Source: Prinia subflava
Taxonomy: Eukaryota; Chordata; Aves; Passeriformes; Cisticolidae
Direction: 5' to 3'
DNA: 64,000 nt
Assembly: GCF_021018805.1 (NCBI RefSeq)
Contig: NC_086250.1
Location: forward strand, 63,284,822-63,348,821
Position 1 is the first letter of the stretch, and every line of letters starts with the position of its first letter. Below are positions 48,025 through 62,600 of the stretch, piece by piece. A program made the position numbers and the translations under genes. A model generated the notes under the pieces. The model had not been told where the DNA came from. It searched no databases and worked only from the letters and a program-made list of their open reading frames with translations.

Positions 48025-51000
48025 TGAAAATAGAATACACATTTTTGGTTACATTTTCAACCCAAGACAATGCTGCACTACCTGATTAACATTAAGTGAA
48101 GTATTTTCATGGAAGATCAAAGAAGAATCACTCCCATAGTTTGTTTGCAGGACAAGTCCTAATGGTTGTGGTCTTGATTCCCAGCAGGCTCTGACTCTAG
48201 GTTGCCACAGCCAAAGGAATGCTCTTGACATACTGAAATCAGTATGTTTTAATAACATTCCAATTTTCAGAGACATTTTTTATTCCCAAAATTTTTCAAT
48301 CAGCCCTACGTTCCAGTTTCACTATTGGGCCATTGTGAATCAAGTGAAGTTTTCATTCAGTGGAGAATGCCTCCTGGATTTCATATGAGAGTTTCAAAAA
48401 CAAGAAGGTGAAATAGAAGCTTGGAAAAGATGAAGATGACATTTTACAAAAACCTTTCTATTTAGTGTCTTGAAGTTGCAGCCAAAGCCTAACTTGACAG
48501 AGAATATACGACTGGCTGATTGATCGATACCTTGAAGATGCTTTCCATGAAGTTAATTCATCCAGACAGATTCTTCAGGGAATTCTCACACTCTGAAAGT
48601 TCCTGGGAGGTAAACTGGATTCAAGAATCTTCAAATACTAGTCATATTATAATGATGTAGTTTAAATTTGTCCTCTGTCTTGTACTTGCTCTAATTGCCT
48701 ACAGACAGAAAATTGGATGCCATATCTGAGCACTGGTATGGTGCATGTCTGTGATGTAGATAACACAGAACAGATAGCATGGAAAACTCAGTCTGTGATT
48801 GGCACCCACATGCCAAAGGCAGAGTACAGGGCTCAATTTAATAGGAATTGTGACAGTAAATTAGTGACAGCAGGGATATTCTGTTTTACGTGTAGGAATT
48901 CCTGGCCTGCTACCAAAGGACAAATTAATATTCAGGAAGAAGAAACTGAGAAAGGAAGTGATTGTTGTATTTTGTTATTCCTGAGTCCCTCAGCATGCAA
49001 AGGCAAAAGAGAAGAATCCTTCAGCTCCCTCTCAAGAGATGTTGGGTTCTGCTCTGGCTCTTGCTCCAGGCTTGGGACATTAACATGAGAAGGCAAGAGG
49101 AGCCATCTGGGAGCTCAGACACTCAGCCCCAAGGAATGCTCAGTGGTGGAGACAGGCAGGAGGAGCTACCTGTGCCGAAAGGTTTCTCAGATCAGAGGAA
49201 CCAGACCACTAAAAGTGAAATCTAACTGGAACTGTGTCCTGCTTCTCTTGATCACAGGAAAACATGAGCTGAAGCAAGACAGATATTTTCAGTTCTGTGC
49301 ATAGAGCAGCCATAGGTAACCAGCCATGATGGAAGGAACTCGAGTCTCTGAATCTCAGAGGTAGTCCTCCACTTAAAAAACTTGTTTAGCTCTGGCTCTT
49401 AAGCTTCCCTGATACACCAGCAAGGAATTAAACCTTGTCACATTCAAGTGCAAGCCTCAAGGAATGCCAAGATGAGCTTCCCCAAACGAGAAGAGCAAAC
49501 ATGAGGTGAGGGACTTGGCAGGGCACTAGTGGATGAAAACAAAACTCCTAAAAGTGAGTTGTGATGAACTCCTGTTCTACTTCAATTAGTCTTTTAATGG
49601 AAGAGAGTTACTGGCTGTGTGTTGTTTTAGAACCTAGGAGTGCTAATCCTCGTGATGTTCAGGGAATTAAAGTCACTCATAAAAGGACTTAAAATATTGG
49701 ATTAGAAGATCTGTAGAGAATATTTTTGTGGTGGTACATGTAAGTTTAAAAAGGATGTTGTAATTTCAGGTAAATTCCTACTTCCATTTCCCTTGTGACT
49801 GAGCATAACCTGTGGAGAAGAACGAAGCTGAAAAGCTTTGTAATTATTCATCCCTAGCAAACTGGCATCCTCTCCCTCCTCTGGGCAATCCCCTGGGGCT
49901 CACTCTCAGAAGTGAATATCCCACTGGATATTTTAATTCAGTGCTCCTTTTCAAGGTTGTCCTCAGTATATAGACTTGGCAGCCTGGAAAGTAAAAAAAT
50001 TTGAGGGGTGAGAAAGACTCAGTGAGTGGAGCAGAGGAACCAAATTTAAACATTTAATCTTAAATTTACTTCCTGACAACCATGGACACATCAGAGGGCA
50101 GGAAGCAGTGACTTCAGTTCTGGTATAAGCATTTAATTTCCATGTGTTCTCATAGGGTGAATTTTCTTCCTCAGTAGATGTCCAGAGGGAGATTTGGTTA
50201 TATACACATTAAGTGAAGGTGTAGTAAACAACTGTGAAGAGTTTGGTGTGATATCTAGACAGCAAACTTTGGAAGCAGATGTGCAGTGGGGACAGTTGAC
50301 TTTAAAAATAATTGTGTCAGCCCTTGCTGTGATTTCTGTACTGCTGCATGTGCAGGGCTTGGGCCGGCACTCTTTTTGAGCAGTGCCCTAAAGAGGAGGC
50401 TGATGTGCAGAAACTGTTCACAGTCCCCACCTACTAAAAGATGTAGTCAAAAAGCCTTTGTCCAATTTTTTGTCCATTTTTTTTTTCTGAGAAAAAGAAG
50501 CCAAATTTAGTAATGATAATTATTTTTGAGATTCTAATACTTTTGGACCCTGAATTTCAAAATGGGTAGGAAAGTAGATGTTGTTAGCCATATGAAGTGA
50601 TGTACAAGGTAAATAAATATTGTCATGAGCCTGAAGTTGAGATTTATCACAGTTTGAATTCCTTTGCAGTTCATGTCATGTATCACACTCCTGATAAGAA
50701 AGACCTATTTCCTCTCTGTTTTTTACATATCAGTAATATTCATGCATTGAGCTTCTTTCATTTTTCTTGTTCAACTAAACATTGATATGAAATATGCTAC
50801 TCAAAGAATTTGAAAGGATTCCCAAAACCACCTGTAGATGTGCTATAACACAGCAACAAAATCCAAATGAACCGTTCCTACAGCAACCACTGTTGGTATC
50901 ATCTGTCACAACCCATTCAGTGATGTCTGAATCAGATACTGGTAACAATTATGGCATTTCATATTACAGTAATTTAAAATCCTAATGCCTTCTCACCAAG

Positions 51001-51418
51001 GCTAAAATCACACACTAAGTGGACTGCTCCCAGACTGTTGCTGTGCTTAGGTGCATTTAAAAGATTGTATCTGTCTTTAGCAAGGATGTTGACAATTCCT
51101 TTTAATAGCACTTGGCAGTTTATAATTGCTAACTTCTTTCTGAATACCTTCTGTCATGTTCATGTAGAGAGATCAGAGATTTCCAAACAAAATGATTCAT
51201 AAAGAGCCATAATTAACTGGAAGAAAGCCAGCTGTCTAAAACAAACAGTGCCATTAGCATCTCTAGCAAGACCAAAAATAGTCTCTAGAGATGGCACTGT
51301 CACAATGAAAGAGCTTTCAAAACAGTATAAATATGTATGCTAGAGGTTAAAGGAATTATTCTGCCCAGTCCAAGACCTTGAGACCTTCTATTAATGAAAT
51401 TGAAGATGGACATGAACC
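48025..51418. other. Unique DNA, no supportable gene
   Basis: No recognisable gene. The longest open frame (48717-49088, plus strand, 123 codons) has no signal peptide, membrane segment or known motif and no convincing splice flanks. Confidence 0.5.
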
Positions 51419-51863
51419 CCTGGAGTGAGTCCAGAGGAAGCCATGAAGATGACCAGGAGGCTGGAGCTCCTGTTGAAGAAGAAAGGCTGAGACAGCTGGG
51501 GTGGTTCAGCCTGGAAGGATCCAGGGAGACTTTGGAGAAGCTTCCAGTAACTAAAGGGGCAACAAGAAAGCTGGAGCATGTAATGACAGGACAAAGGGGA
51601 GTGACTTTAAACTGAAGGAGGGAAGGTTTAGGTTGGATATTAGAAAGAAATTCTTTACTATGAGATTGGCAAAGCACTGGAATGGGTTGCCCAGAGAAAC
51701 TGTGTGTGCCCCATCCCTGGAAGTGTCCAATGCCAGGTTAGAAGGGGGTTTGAGCAACCTGGTCCAGGGAAAGATGTTTCTGCCTGTGGCAGGGGGAGGG
51801 GAATGAGGTGATCTTTAAGACCCCTTGCAACCCAAACCATTCAATGATTTTATGACTTTATGA
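51419..51863 (+). mobile_element. CR1 LINE, 3' UTR fragment
   Basis: It starts in the GAGTCCAGAGGAAGCC block, continues through GGTTCAGCCTGGA, GTGACTTTAAACTGAAGGAG, GGTTGCCCAGAGAAACTGTG, CATCCCTGGAAGTGTCCAA and GAGCAACCTGGTCCAGG, and ends CCCAAACCATTCAATGATTT plus two decayed octamers. About 445 bp remain with no coding part. Substitutions in the octamers (TTTATGACTTTATGA) suggest moderate age. Confidence 0.93.
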
Positions 51864-54800
51864 CACTTAGAATACCATTTTGTCAAGATAAAAGGACTAT
51901 ACATTGTTGTTAGTTGTGTAACAGCTATCTCTGATTTAAGGAACACGTCACAGCACACATTGCCCAAAGTTCAAATGGAACCCAAAATGTCACCTTAGCT
52001 CAGCTTAAAGCTTCAGCTTTGGAGCACAACAAGCATGAAGGAGTTCTCACTTTCTACAATTTTCCATCATTTTTATGTATGTGGGAAGGTGTGGAGTGTG
52101 CAAATTCAGTACTCAATATTTGGGTGTGCAGAGCCTCTAATCAGCCTTACCATATTTTCCCGTGGTCTGTCTGAATTATGGGAAAGGGCATGCACCTTAG
52201 ATAAGCATGTGAGGATGTTAGTGGTATTAATTCAGGAAAAACAAACAAAAAAATAAACAAAAAACAACCCTTTCAGCAACCAAGAGAATATTTCATAGAA
52301 AAAATGCACAGGAAAACTGTACAGATAAATGAGATGGAGGATGCTATTCAAGACTCCTTCAATTGAATCAAACATGCTTCATCAGTAACTTTTCTAATCA
52401 ATAATGATACCAAAAATGTACATAGTTCATCTTTTATGATAATGGGCCAAATTTCTAATTCATCAGCAAAAGCCATAAGCAGAAAGTTATGGCTTCCTGG
52501 TCCTTTGCCCAGCACTGGCTTGTGGGCTGGTCTGGGCAGCCTTGACACTGCTCCTAAGTGCATCCACTGGCCAGAGTCTCTGGGAAATTCAGAGCTGTGG
52601 CTTAGCTAAGTGCACAGTTTTCTAACCACATTTCCTCTCTGCCCCTCCTTGTGCCCAACAGTGACCCTGCCTTTAGAGGAGATAAGAGGGAGTGGCAAAA
52701 CCTGGCTTAACCTATTATACACAGAAGTGAAAAAGTCATCTTCATGTGGCTCACTTGTAATCTCCTTAGAGTAAAAGACTTGTAGTCTTTTTTATAGTGT
52801 ATTTTGTAAGTTAAGATATATTAGAAGTTTTGTAATATAAACAATTAAGACCCTTGCTATAATCTAGTCTTATAAAGTGATGCTTTCATGACATGTTTTT
52901 TTCTTTCTAAAAACATTAACAATATTTGCTATATTGAATATAAGGCACTGAAAGGAGAAGGAGCTTCATTTGTATGCTGCTTATTAGAAATTTGAAACAG
53001 ATACTTTCTGCTCAGTTAAATTGAATCTGAAATTCCTCCCAAACTCTCTATGTGCATAGTGGAACTGAAGGTATTTTTAAGATACTGATGGAAAATACAT
53101 TACTTCTCTCCAGTATTCTGAAATACCAAAACAATTCGAGTTCTGTGGAAGATCTGCCTGCAGATATGTAATGTAAGTTAGCATGATGCAGAAAGAATTT
53201 CACAGAAATGATTGGCTAAAGAGGAAAGGTAGGTGATTATGGGAGCACTGTGAAGTGAAACATCCTGTCCTCAGTGAATTAAAACCGAACATGTCTGTGT
53301 TGACCTAGGTGTGCACATTCCTCCTGAATGCCAAGAGGAAATGCCAGCAGCAGTGCAGGATGCTAGAGGAGATTGATTAGAAATCCTGTTTGTACCACTG
53401 TTGCCATCACATCACTGGGAAATGCAATCAAGCACCTCCCCATCCCATTTAAAAGAGATGCTGGTCTGAAATGAAAGTGTGGCAACCATCAAGGGGAAAG
53501 ACTGCTGGGGGAATGGATTTGTAGATGAGTTGTGCTGATTAGCAGGTCTGTAAACAAAGGTTCATTAAAAGTCTGTTTTGTCTCTGTGCTACTGTCAAGC
53601 TCTCCTATGGAACTAAGAAATGGAGTAAAAATCAAAAGGGATTGAAAAATTAGTAAGATCTGTGTTTCATCTATTTCTGTACTGCTTTGAAGATACACAG
53701 TTTTGATAAAGCAGGCAATAAAAGGAACACAGCTTTACCTCTGTGAACTGCTCCAAGGGAAGAGATATTCACTGTATGTTCATTTTCTCTGCATGCAATA
53801 ATTCATCAGCTGCAGACTTCTTGTTTTCCCAGTCAAGTTTAACCCCTTCCTTGCCTGCTCCCTGCATGCAATAACACTAAACCCTTTCAGTAAAACTGTT
53901 GCTTCCTCTACAGGCACAACGAGAATATGTATGAATAATCTGTGCACTGTGACCCAATCACTACCATTTCAAAATAAAAGGATTTCAGAGTAGGTAGACA
54001 AGATTCCTTCAGCAGCTTCAAGAGTGTTTGACTAGCTAACCTGGGTGAATGTGAAAGTGTCAGAGTCCGCTGAGTACACTACCTGCACCCATCCTGACCT
54101 CTAAACTCCTCACTGCAATCTTATACCATTGCTCCCCTCATCTGATGGTAGGAAAAGCCACAAGAAGATGACAGATTTGCTGAGATTCATTCCCAGCCTA
54201 CACTGTGCATCTTTCTTGGCAGTACACTAAAAATGGTAAAATCACTGTTAGTTTATATGAGAAGCTTTTGACTTCCATGTTGCAAAAGTTAGAAGAAGTA
54301 TATTCCATTCACCTCCTGGTTTTATCCTGGGTGATTATGCTGTCCTTTTTACCCTGTTCTGCTTTGGAAACCACAGACTCAGTGATATTGGCATTTCTAT
54401 TCACTGATGTGTTGGCATTGGAGCTGCCTTGCAAATGCAAAGCTCCCTTAGGTTTGCACTAAGCAGGGACTGTCTTTCAGATTACTGCCAGAATATTGTC
54501 AGATGAAAGTCAAGGGATCTGTACCATTTCCTTGTGTTAGCAGGGGGAGGCAGGCACATGGATATGAGAACTCATCAGCTTGATTATCGCATCTCATTCT
54601 CTCTTTCTTTCCTGAGACCTAAGAAGGCATAGGAGTGTAACTCACCCCAAAGACATAACTCCTTTAATTTTCAGAAATTTGGATGTATCTTTGTAAGGGA
54701 TCTCTGAGAGGAAACTGCAGGTCAGCAATCTCTGTCCAAGGAGTGCATGGGATTTCTGAGAAATGTAGGGGAATGAGGGGGTATCTGCAGACAGAGCAGT

Positions 54801-56126
54801 ATTTCCCACTAGCACAAACAGTGAAACTACTGTGATGTAGATTACCCTGTTACTGCCCTCCTCATTACCTTGTTTTGTTTAGGGTTCTTCAGGATTACTG
54901 TCTTGCAGCTGTTGGTTCACTGGGTATCTCCTGCCAGAGTGAAAAACCCTGCTGTGTCTGAAAAGACTTTCCTTTTCCAGTGAGAAACTGTGCTCTAGTG
55001 AGTTGTCTTTCCAACACAAAAAATGTTACAGGACATCTGATGACTTAATTTTGCTTTGCTCTAGAGGAATTTGCTTAGTCAATGAAAACACTCAGACTGT
55101 GACTTCCTCTGTGGCATATCTTGGTGTTTTGAGATCAGCCTACTGATAAGAATAAAAGGTCTCCATACCTTTACAGGGAAATGGGAAGTAAGAAGCAGTT
55201 TAAACCCTGCTCTTACCAATAGAAATTGAAAGAGTGAGAATCTGATTATTCTTATCTTAACTGAACCACTTGGTGTCTGGACTACAGCAAAGTGAAATAA
55301 TCAGTATCTTATATCATCTTTTCCCCTAGCTAAAAGTGGTGAAGAATGATAAAGCAGCTATATTACTGCCCTGAAAGAGGAATTCAGCTCTTCAGATGGC
55401 CCTGGTATACCTTGCTCCTAATAGTGCTGTACCAACAGCTTGAAATTCCAGCAGTGCCTCAAAACTGAATTAATGAACCTTTGATAAAAATTGCCACATA
55501 GATCCTGCTATTGATATTCAAAGAGCCAAAAACATGTCAGGAACTATTTAATGGCAGTAGATCTTCAATGATTAGGAGGAAAATGTTAAATACACTGGGT
55601 AAAACTCATCTGGTAGGAAGTCACAGTCATGAAAGGCTTTTTTCAATAGTAGAATATAATAAAGATGTAAGACCTAAGTGAAATGTTACTAGAACTATGA
55701 TCTCTGATCTCTGTCTCCTGTGGCATCATTCACATTCATTGTAGTTATTCTAGTGAAGTGCACTTTGTTTCATTTTTCTTTCTTTTCATCTACAAAGGAA
55801 AAAAAGCCCTATCTAAAACCCTCAGTTCTGTAATGAGAAATGAAGTGTGCAAGCTCTTGTACTGTGAGATCCAAATTGTATCAGACTGCAAAGTGAATTC
55901 ACCTTTAGAAAACCAATTTAAATTCAAATTAAGGTCATATCTTATGAATTTAATATGCAATAGCAGTATTGTTTTCTATTGAAGTCTACTAATCACTCTA
56001 TGAAGAGTGAAAACAGGATCTTTTCAATTGGAAGTGGTCATAAAAGAGACAAAGCTGTTCCACTTTTTCTTCCTAACAGAATTAAGTTCAGAACTTAGTT
56101 AATATTTATATTAGCCCTACTTAAGT
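51864..56126. other. Unique AT-rich DNA, no supportable gene
   Basis: No gene, RNA or transposon recognised by eye in this stretch. Confidence 0.5.
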
Positions 56127-56683
56127 TCTCTTTTCTTTTCTTTCTTTTCTTTTCTTTTCTTTTCTTTTCTTTTCTTTTCTTTTCTTTTCTTTTCTTTTCT
56201 TTTCTTTTCTTTTCTTTTCTTTTCTTTTCTTTTCTTTTCTTTCCTTTCCTTTCTTTCCTTTCCTTTCCTTTCCTTTCCTTTTCCTTTCCTTTTCCTTTCT
56301 TTCCTTTCCTTTCCTTTCCTTTCCTTTCCTTTCCTTTCCTTTCCTTTCCTTTCCTTTTCCTTTCCTTTCCTTTCCTTTCCTTTCCTTTCCTTTCCTTTCC
56401 TTTTCCTTTCCTTTCCTTTCCTTTCCTTTCCTTTCCTTTCCTTTCCTTTCCTTTCCTTTCCTTTCCTTTCCTTTCCTTTCCTTTCCTTTCCTTTCCTTTT
56501 CTTTCCTTTCCTTTCCTTTCCTTTCCTTTTCCTTTCCTTTCCTTTCCTTTCCTTTCCTTTCTTTCTTTTCTTTTCTTTTCTTTTCTTTTCTTTTCTTTTC
56601 TTTTCTTTCTTTTCTTTTCTTTTTTCTTTTCCCTTTTCTTTTCTTTTCTTTTCTTTTCTTTTCTTTTCTCTTTTCTTTTCTTC
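56127..56683. repeat. Nested pyrimidine pentanucleotide satellite
   Basis: About 555 bp of pure pyrimidine on the plus strand in three zones: (TTTTC)n to about 56240, a core of (TTTCC)n with occasional six-base units to about 56561, then (TTTTC)n again. The 231-codon minus-strand frame is only the Lys/Glu/Arg/Gly translation of the repeat plus flanks. Confidence 0.96.
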
Positions 56684-59600
56684 ATAATGGATAATATGAA
56701 TAAGAAACCTATGTACATTATATGTACTCTACAATTCATTTGTGAGCACTGGATTCTAGGAAATGTACCACAATACAAAACAAAGTCCACAAAACTATTG
56801 TTTATCTTATAAAACCATGCAACAAGCAGATACCTGGATATAAAAATATATCTTTTCTAGCTTCTCAAATGCAGTAATTAGTGTTTGATGTATACACATT
56901 TATACTAGTGAAAATCTTAATTCATATATATATATGTATATATATACATATAAGTTTAATGAGAAACATGATAGTCATAACCCATCAGACAGGACATGGC
57001 AGGTATCAACCTAGATTAGACTGTTTCCTAGTGGTTTTCCTTGACTCACCGTTAGATCAATTCCTTGCCCAGAACATTTTGTCTTGTACCAGCGAGCAGG
57101 GGAATGGCCCAAGGGATCAGCATCAACACTGAGCAGCAGAGATCTCACCAGCACAGCAGAGGAGCCTCAGGCATGGAACTTTTCAAACCTGAAATTAGCA
57201 GCCCAAGTCTCATTCTCTGATTTTTGGCCTGTAGGAAGGACAGCAGAGTCAGAGGTCCCTGTGGGACACCTGCTCTGGGAAGGGCTGAGCTCAGCAAGGC
57301 TGGTTCCATTGGCTGGACCAGGCTTCCTGCTGGGGAACAGGACTGCTGCTCTGGGTCAGACCAGCCTCTCCCTAAATTAGAAGCTTGACTCCAATACTGA
57401 TTTTAACCTTGAGAGGAGGTCAAAGAAGAGCTATAAAGGACAGCAGCAGGACTAACATAGCCCATGGCATGCTTTCTTCCAGCCTTTCATATTTGAGGAA
57501 GATCACAAAGCAGATTGGATCCTCTCCCAGACTTCGACCGTTTGAGGTTATCTTTTAAAAATAAAGATAACCTCCACACTTAAGGATATTGTTTTTCAGA
57601 AAAACATAGAAATGTTTTGACTTGTAAGGTATATTCTTATATGCAGTTGCAGTTGACATTTTGTTGTTTTCCTGTGTCTCTTGCTTGTTGCTTGATTGAT
57701 ACAGACAAATAATAAACCCTAAGTCTGCAACTAACCTGAGTCCCATCCTGTTTGTATCACCCCAACAGATCCAGCACTCCCCCACCCATAAAACAGAGAG
57801 AAGCCAATTTAAAATCTGGAAACTCTGTGAATAGAAATCATTTGCTGTAGAGGGTGACCTAATTAGCCACTCTCGAGGGGAGTTTTAGTAGGTGAATGGT
57901 ATTCATCATAGCAGTCCACAACACAGATGAGCCCCTTCTCCCTTCCATCCTTCCCACATGACCTCAGGGATGTCTGTGTGACTTTTGATCTCTGAAACAC
58001 CCTGAGTGCCTACATTTTTTACATCATTGAAAGGTTCCACTCTTTATTTTCAACTAAAGTTTTGCCAGTTTTGAGAGTGCTTCTGAGCACTCAAGCTCTC
58101 TTTTTTCCCTTCTTATGAAACAGTCAGAGCAGCAGTGTTCACTTTGCTGTCTGTGACCTGTGCTTTTCTGTGTGCACGTGTTTGCTTGTGTAGCTTGGAG
58201 GTAATGGAAAATAGGAATGTGAAAAAATTCTATTATGATGGACTTTCTCTAATTCATTCTGTTCTTTTGGTAGTCAGTATCACATTCTATACAAAAGTTA
58301 TTTTGGAAATAGTACTTTCAAAGAATTCTGACACAGAAGTATGACACTTCTATGTGTTAAGGATAACAATTATCACCTAATAGAGGATTTAATTTTTTAA
58401 ATGCCCTGAACTGAAGGCTGGTTGACTTTTTCTGTTTCCATTATTATTTTCTCAAGCTTCAAATAGGCTTAAACAAAACAAACATACAGAATTTTTTTTT
58501 ACTCACAAAACAACTTTCAAAGTTCTTGAGGAAAGCAAGAAATAATTCATAGAAAGTCCTTGATGCTTACAGAAACCTCTGAAACTTCAGGATGACTGAA
58601 ACTCTGATAGCAGAAATGGAAAAACAGAGGTTAAACTTTGAGATCTGCAGAAGCATGGGAAGTATTTGGTTGCTAAGATGTCACATTTTTAAAATTAATA
58701 TAAAACACTTTGAAAGTTTTAAGATAACTTAAAATTAATTTTATTTTTAAATAATAATAAATAAATTTAAATAATAATAAATAAATAAATAATATATTTT
58801 TTTCAATTTACAAAGTTGTTTCTATTATTTGCCTTGCTTTTGTTGATTTGAAATGATAGTGTCAGCTGCTTTCTGTCTTGCAAATATAAAACTAAACATT
58901 TTAACTATGCTTCTAACACATCAGAGATTATGCCTGCAAATGCATGTTCATCTCTGTTTGTACATGAGGGCCATCCCATGAAAATCAGTGGGAAATATGT
59001 AAATATTACGTAAAGTTTGTCAACTGTTTCAGCTTTTCTCAGAAATCTATTTTCTTTACCCTTTTTTTACACTAAAGACTAAGAACAACCTATCAGCAAA
59101 TTCATTGAAAATCCAAACTAAATCTCCCAAATCCACTGGAATCATCTGGGATTTACACCAGAGTGTTCAGGAAATGGCAGCACTTTGCCAATGCCCGTGG
59201 CAGGAGGAGCCCACATGTAAAGAGCTCAGGGAAAATCCAGGAGTGAAGGTGGGAGTCAGCTGGGTCCTGGGATGGGTCTGTGCCTCCAGCACAACCTGGA
59301 GGCTGCTGCTGATGAGCAAAGGCAACAGGCTGTGCTCACAGCATCCCCTGCCTCAGGAAAATACTGCAAGAGCAAATTTCCCTGCTAAACTGCACCAAAA
59401 CAAAACCATCAATAAACTTGAAATAGTCTGATGCAAGGTCAGCTTCACATTCTTCCTCCAGTCTGGCTATAAAGTGACATCAGCAATGAACTCAGACTTT
59501 ATAGCTGTTCATTTGCCACCATGCCCAGAATACCCCTCCTAGGCAGTGCAGTTTATGTAGCACAAACCAGATCCCCAAGGTGATGGGTGACTGTCTGACA

Positions 59601-62600
59601 AATGATTCAGAGAGCAGTGTGAGACTGAGGAGAGGAAAACCAGGATCACATCCCAAAAATCCCTGCCCCAAGAAAGAATCCAGCAAATAGTAACAGAGAG
59701 AACAAAAATGCAGTGATCTAATATTCCTATTATGTTATGATTATCTGCAGAGCTCGAGCCCTGCAGTCTTTCCCTCTTTCTCTTGCTCTAATCTATGTGG
59801 GCATTTCTGTTTTGCCTGTCAGCACAGCGTCTGAATGTCTTGTAAGCAAGAAGAAATAGTAACTCCATTTCCTCCCATCAGCAAAATATGGACTTTATCT
59901 CAGCTAGCATGAGGTCTCCTAAAAATGCCAGTGTGCCGAGAAGGGGAGCATGGAAATTTATCATGGATACAACAGCTCATTCCCCAGTCTGCCTCTGCTC
60001 TATTTATGCATTGCCTTGAGTCTCGCTGTGACGATGGGAACGAGCTGATGTCTGTGGTATTTATAGGGTGTTTATATAAGGGATGGCTCTTTAAGTATGG
60101 CAACAAGGTTAAGTGTGATGTTGCAATTCAAGAAGTGCTTTTGACAGCTGAGTACCCCCTCCCAGAAAAGCATTGGCTGCTTTATTTTTATTGCAAATGC
60201 CAATTAAATGTAAGATACTTAGCAATACTGCTTGCAGCATTAGTTCTGTCATATACAGAAAGACACACACTGACCAGAAGTGACAAAATAATCACAAGCC
60301 ACTGTGTAACAGATGGTTTAGCCACATTTTATATGATGTAAAACTCATTTTAAAAATGTTCACAATAAGTTATGCTGCCTTGACAATTTTTGATGAAAGT
60401 TTTGGCCCAGTCAGGCCCTGCTCTGCTGCTGGCCAGAGTAACGGGAGAGGCCTCTTACCTCCATTCACGTTTCAAAATGAATGAAACTACCAGCAGTGTT
60501 CTGTTTGCATCTTCATTGAATAGAGAGACTGAGAGGTAATGTGTAAAGGTGCCCATAAAGCTAAGAAAATATATTTTACACTCATCCTTCATATTAGTAA
60601 TTCAAACGGTCTTATTGTATACTTTAAGAATGAGACAGGAAGGAGCTTGTTCACTTTGTGAGTTTTTCTTTTTTTCTCTGAACAGTCCTTTGAAACCTTA
60701 TTTGCATTGAAAATAGTTATTGAAAAACTGAGTGTCATGTTAGGGTTCCTATTCTACTCAGAGGATGTAATTTTGCTTTGAAAATTGGTCTCTCATCTTG
60801 AATGAGCAAATAAGCATCCTGGTGGATGCTAATTAGATGAACTTTTGTATCCCAAGTAGAACTGCTGAGAGCAATTTTGATGGACTGAATTTGCATCTGA
60901 ATATGCTTTCAACTGGATCTAAAACACATTGTAAAATCAGATTGATCTCTCCAGAGTTCCTTCAATGGAAAAGATTTCAGTAATGTAATTTTATTTAGAA
61001 AGATTCAGAGCAAGATATTTGGATTCTGTTTAGTTCCTAAGACTTTTCTTTTTACTACCCAAATAACATATTTTAAAAAGTCAGTATGAAAGTATTTCAG
61101 TTTTTCTAAAAGTAAACATTGAGAATGGTTCCAGCTTTTTGTTTCTGTGTTTTTGGGACTTTTCTTCAAGGAAAAATCTGTAACACTGATTCCTATCAGA
61201 ATAAAGTCAAACACTGAAATCCTGAAATTCTTTCGAAAAACAACTTCCATTCTCAGACTTAATCTGTAGAGGGAGAAGCATTGATTGCTTAAAATGTTTC
61301 CAGCTGCAATAGTCTAAATCAGGAATTTAAAAATATTTTTGATAGATGCTGCCTTTGCTAATGGCAGCACTGGGTATAATCACTGACAGGAATAACACTG
61401 ATTACTGGTATCAGGCAAAAGCACTTCCAGCTCTCCCTGTCTGTCTATCCTTCAGAGCCAGCTTCCACACCATTATGATTTGAGCTGTGATCCCAGAACT
61501 GTTGAGATTTGTACCAGGGTTTTGGGGCACTAGAGTGTGCACTAACCTGGACTTTCATTATCTCCCTACATCTGAGGCTGATATTTAGGGAATTCTAAGT
61601 AGATTCAGGGAAACTATTTTTGGGAGAAGCTGCTGATCACCGTCTTTTCATGAGCAGGCAGGATTGGTGTGCACTTTTAAAATCTGTTCCTCTGCATCCT
61701 AAACACCCCAGGCTACTGTAAAAGTGCATAATTACTTCATCTTGCCTTTAGACAAATGATATGCCAGTCTTTTGCAGTAAAAATACTTTTTTTCTCAGCT
61801 CCATGGAGCTACAGATTGGTGCTATTGAGGTACTGCTGTCATTTTTGTTCATCTGGACTCACGAGAACACTCCAACTTTATTTTTGAAGCAACCATCAGG
61901 GAAGATGAAAGGAGCTGTACTGCCTCTAAAACCTCTTGTGAATTGTTGATTCTGCTTGGATTTAAAAGATCAGATTCAGCAGTGGTGGGCATTGAACATA
62001 ATGGTGGTGGCCAGTGCTCTGTGATAGGGGATCACACCAATGCTGCAAAGGTTATCCAAGATATCAGCCTTATGTAGCTCCTGAAGTTTAAATAAATCCT
62101 GTGTTAGTGTGAGGCATTAATGCCAGCAATTGCTAAAGGAAAGACACCTTAGTGAACATCTAGAGACTCTCCTATTCTTAAAAGTGACAATGGTAAAATT
62201 CAGTGCTTCACTGCTAAGGGAGAATGAGCAGGAGATGCCTCTCTCCCTTCAGCAGTCTCCACTATGTCAAAGTTATTTTTCTAAGGAATTTCCAGCATCC
62301 TGATGAGGCTATTTGGTGGGTACTTTTGTTTTGTGTTTCAGAATGAACACCACTGAATCAGTCCTTTAGAATCACTCCTGAGAGTGGCCATCCTGAGCTG
62401 GCCTGTGGCTGCCATAGGCTCAGCTCCCAGCCCCAGCCTCCCTCCTCTGATGGAGTTCTCATGAGATGGAAACAGGAGTAACACCTCTCCTGAGGAGCTG
62501 AGCTGCTTCTGCTGCTCCCACAGCTCCTGTGTGCACTCAGGAGCAATGAGGAGGAAGGAGAAATGGCTTTCCTAGGTTTTTGCTTTTCCTTTCGAAGGGA

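Noticed and set aside
51300..51757. Minus-strand frames of 67-125 codons
   Set aside because: They are antisense to the CR1 fragment at 51419-51863.
56095..56790. 231-codon Lys/Glu/Arg/Gly-rich minus-strand frame
   Set aside because: It is the translation of the pentanucleotide satellite plus short flanks.
57600..57770. Possible LTR 3' end (AATAATAAACCC followed by CACCCCAACA)
   Set aside because: A hexamer near a CA end is suggestive, but I found no TG start, no duplication and no recognisable body.
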